Below, one piece after another: positions 28,611 to 29,486 of a stretch of 29,486 bases of DNA. This DNA is from Chloroflexota bacterium (lineage in GTDB: Bacteria > Chloroflexota > Anaerolineae > Anaerolineales > Anaerolineaceae). The notes under the pieces are model-generated. The model saw nothing but the letters and a program-made list of their open reading frames with translations. It had not been told where the DNA came from and made no database searches. The stretch spans positions 1 to 29,486 of the forward strand of contig JAKOSR010000040.1 in assembly GCA_029777225.1 (NCBI GenBank), in the 5' to 3' direction. The position numbers and the translations under genes are program-made. How positions within the stretch are numbered: the first letter of the stretch is position 1; every line of letters starts with the position of its first letter.

Positions 28611-29486
28611 GTGACAGGAATAAAAGAATTGATTACACCAAGAGTGGAACGGGAAAGTAACACCCGTGATTATGCTCAATTTACAATAAGCCCGCTTGAG
28701 CACGGCTTCGGTGTCACACTCGGCAATGCTATTCGCCGTGTGCTGCTGTCCTCATTGGAAGGCGCGGCAGTTACCTCAGTGCGCATTAACGATGTCATGC
28801 ATGAATTCAGCACCATTCCTGGTGTCCGCGAGGATGTCATCCAGGTGATGCTCAACCTGAAGCTGCTGCGCATGAAGTTACACAACGTGGAAACCGCTCA
28901 AATCCGCCTGGAAGTCAAAGGCGAAGGCACCATCACCGCTGCTGATATCAGCTGCCCGCCGGAAGTTGAAATCATCAACCCCGACCTGCTGCTGTTTAGC
29001 ATCAGCGAAAAAGGCGCCAGCGTGGAGATGGAAATGACTGTGGAAGCTGGCCGGGGTTACCTCCCCGCCAATGACCGTCCGGAGCGTCTGCCCATCGGCG
29101 TTTTGCCCGTGGACGCGATTTTCTCGCCCATCCGCCGTGTCAACTGGTCGGTCACCAACGCGCGCGTTGGCCACAGCACCAACTACGACAAGCTTCTGTT
29201 GGAAATCTGGACAGACGGCACCGTAACGGCTGAAAAAGCCCTGATGGACGCGACCAACCTGCTCATCAATCAGCTGACCGATATCAGCGGTACCAGCGAT
29301 GAAATGTTGGAAAAAGCGCCCCAGGCCGTTGAGGTGGAAACCCGTGTCAATTTTGAACAGAATGACACCCCGATTGAGAACCTTGACATCAGTATTCGTG
29401 TCATCAACGCCCTTAAGCGCACCGGTCTGACTACTGTCGGCGGTGTGTTGAACATGTTGGAAAAGGGCGATAACAACATGCTCTCC
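28611..29486 (+). CDS. rpoA: RNA polymerase alpha subunit (3' end beyond window)
   Basis: Subunit that nucleates polymerase assembly and contacts activators and UP elements; 292 codons are present. The start is GTG (MTGIKELITPRVERES) with AGGGGT 4 nt upstream. The N-terminal domain has HGFGVTLGNAIRRVLLSSLEGAAVTSVRINDV and the second assembly segment. The C-terminal domain begins (LDISIRVINALKRTGLTTVGGVL) with the DNA-contact Arg and Asn present, and is cut by the window edge. rplQ would be expected next. Confidence 0.98.
   Translation, partial: MTGIKELITPRVERESNTRDYAQFTISPLEHGFGVTLGNAIRRVLLSSLEGAAVTSVRINDVMHEFSTIPGVREDVIQVMLNLKLLRMKLHNVETAQIRLEVKGEGTITAADISCPPEVEIINPDLLLFSISEKGASVEMEMTVEAGRGYLPANDRPERLPIGVLPVDAIFSPIRRVNWSVTNARVGHSTNYDKLLLEIWTDGTVTAEKALMDATNLLINQLTDISGTSDEMLEKAPQAVEVETRVNFEQNDTPIENLDISIRVINALKRTGLTTVGGVLNMLEKGDNNMLS

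Overview
The window is a chromosomal segment carrying the str, S10, spc and alpha ribosomal-protein gene blocks of a moderately GC-rich bacterium. The best guess is a Chloroflexota member of the Anaerolineae type. This rests on inference from several traits: a zinc-type S14 and four-cysteine S4, an S12 with the N-terminal insertion shared with Gram-positive relatives, a lipoprotein with a long Thr/Pro-rich tail, and a rearranged ribosomal operon. No rRNA, tRNA, CRISPR array, transposase or integrase gene is visible.

Left arm (1-3545, minus strand): a thiamin salvage operon. A TPP riboswitch, followed by a hairpin that both resembles a terminator and buries a Shine-Dalgarno, precedes thiamin diphosphokinase, a lipoprotein thiamin-binding protein and a two-part ThiP-type permease that runs off the left edge. 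The ATPase would lie outside the window. Divergent from it are a LuxR/NarL-type response regulator with Asn where the phosphorylated Asp should be, and a protein made of four CBS repeats that ends in a strong terminator.

Core (5435-13720): rpoB stands alone. It has its own consensus promoter, 10-bp direct repeats, a boxA-like element and a leader terminator hairpin, and it is closed by a strong terminator. Neither rplL upstream nor rpoC downstream is present. The str block rpsL-rpsG-fusA follows from its own promoter. There is no tuf; rpsJ (S10) follows fusA but is bracketed by terminators on both sides.

Insertion (13720-14820): an AT-richer stretch holds an unrecognised lipoprotein gene with two tiny upstream ORFs, separating rpsJ from the rest of the S10 operon.

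Main ribosomal run (14888-29486): an extended -10 promoter starts rplC-rplD-rplW-rplB-rpsS-rplV-rpsC-rplP-rpmC-rpsQ-rplN-rplX-rplE-rpsN-rpsH-rplF-rplR-rpsE-rpmD-rplO-secY-adk-map, tightly packed with many stop/start overlaps. A second promoter sharing a 12-nt -35 block with the first precedes rpmJ-rpsM-rpsK-rpsD-rpoA; infA, usually between map and rpmJ, is absent. rplX encodes an L24 with a long Ala/Lys/Pro-rich tail. Most of the window is conserved housekeeping machinery; the unusual material is in the regulatory leaders, the missing operon members, the lipoprotein insertion and a few atypical proteins. I found no convincing complete new biological system.
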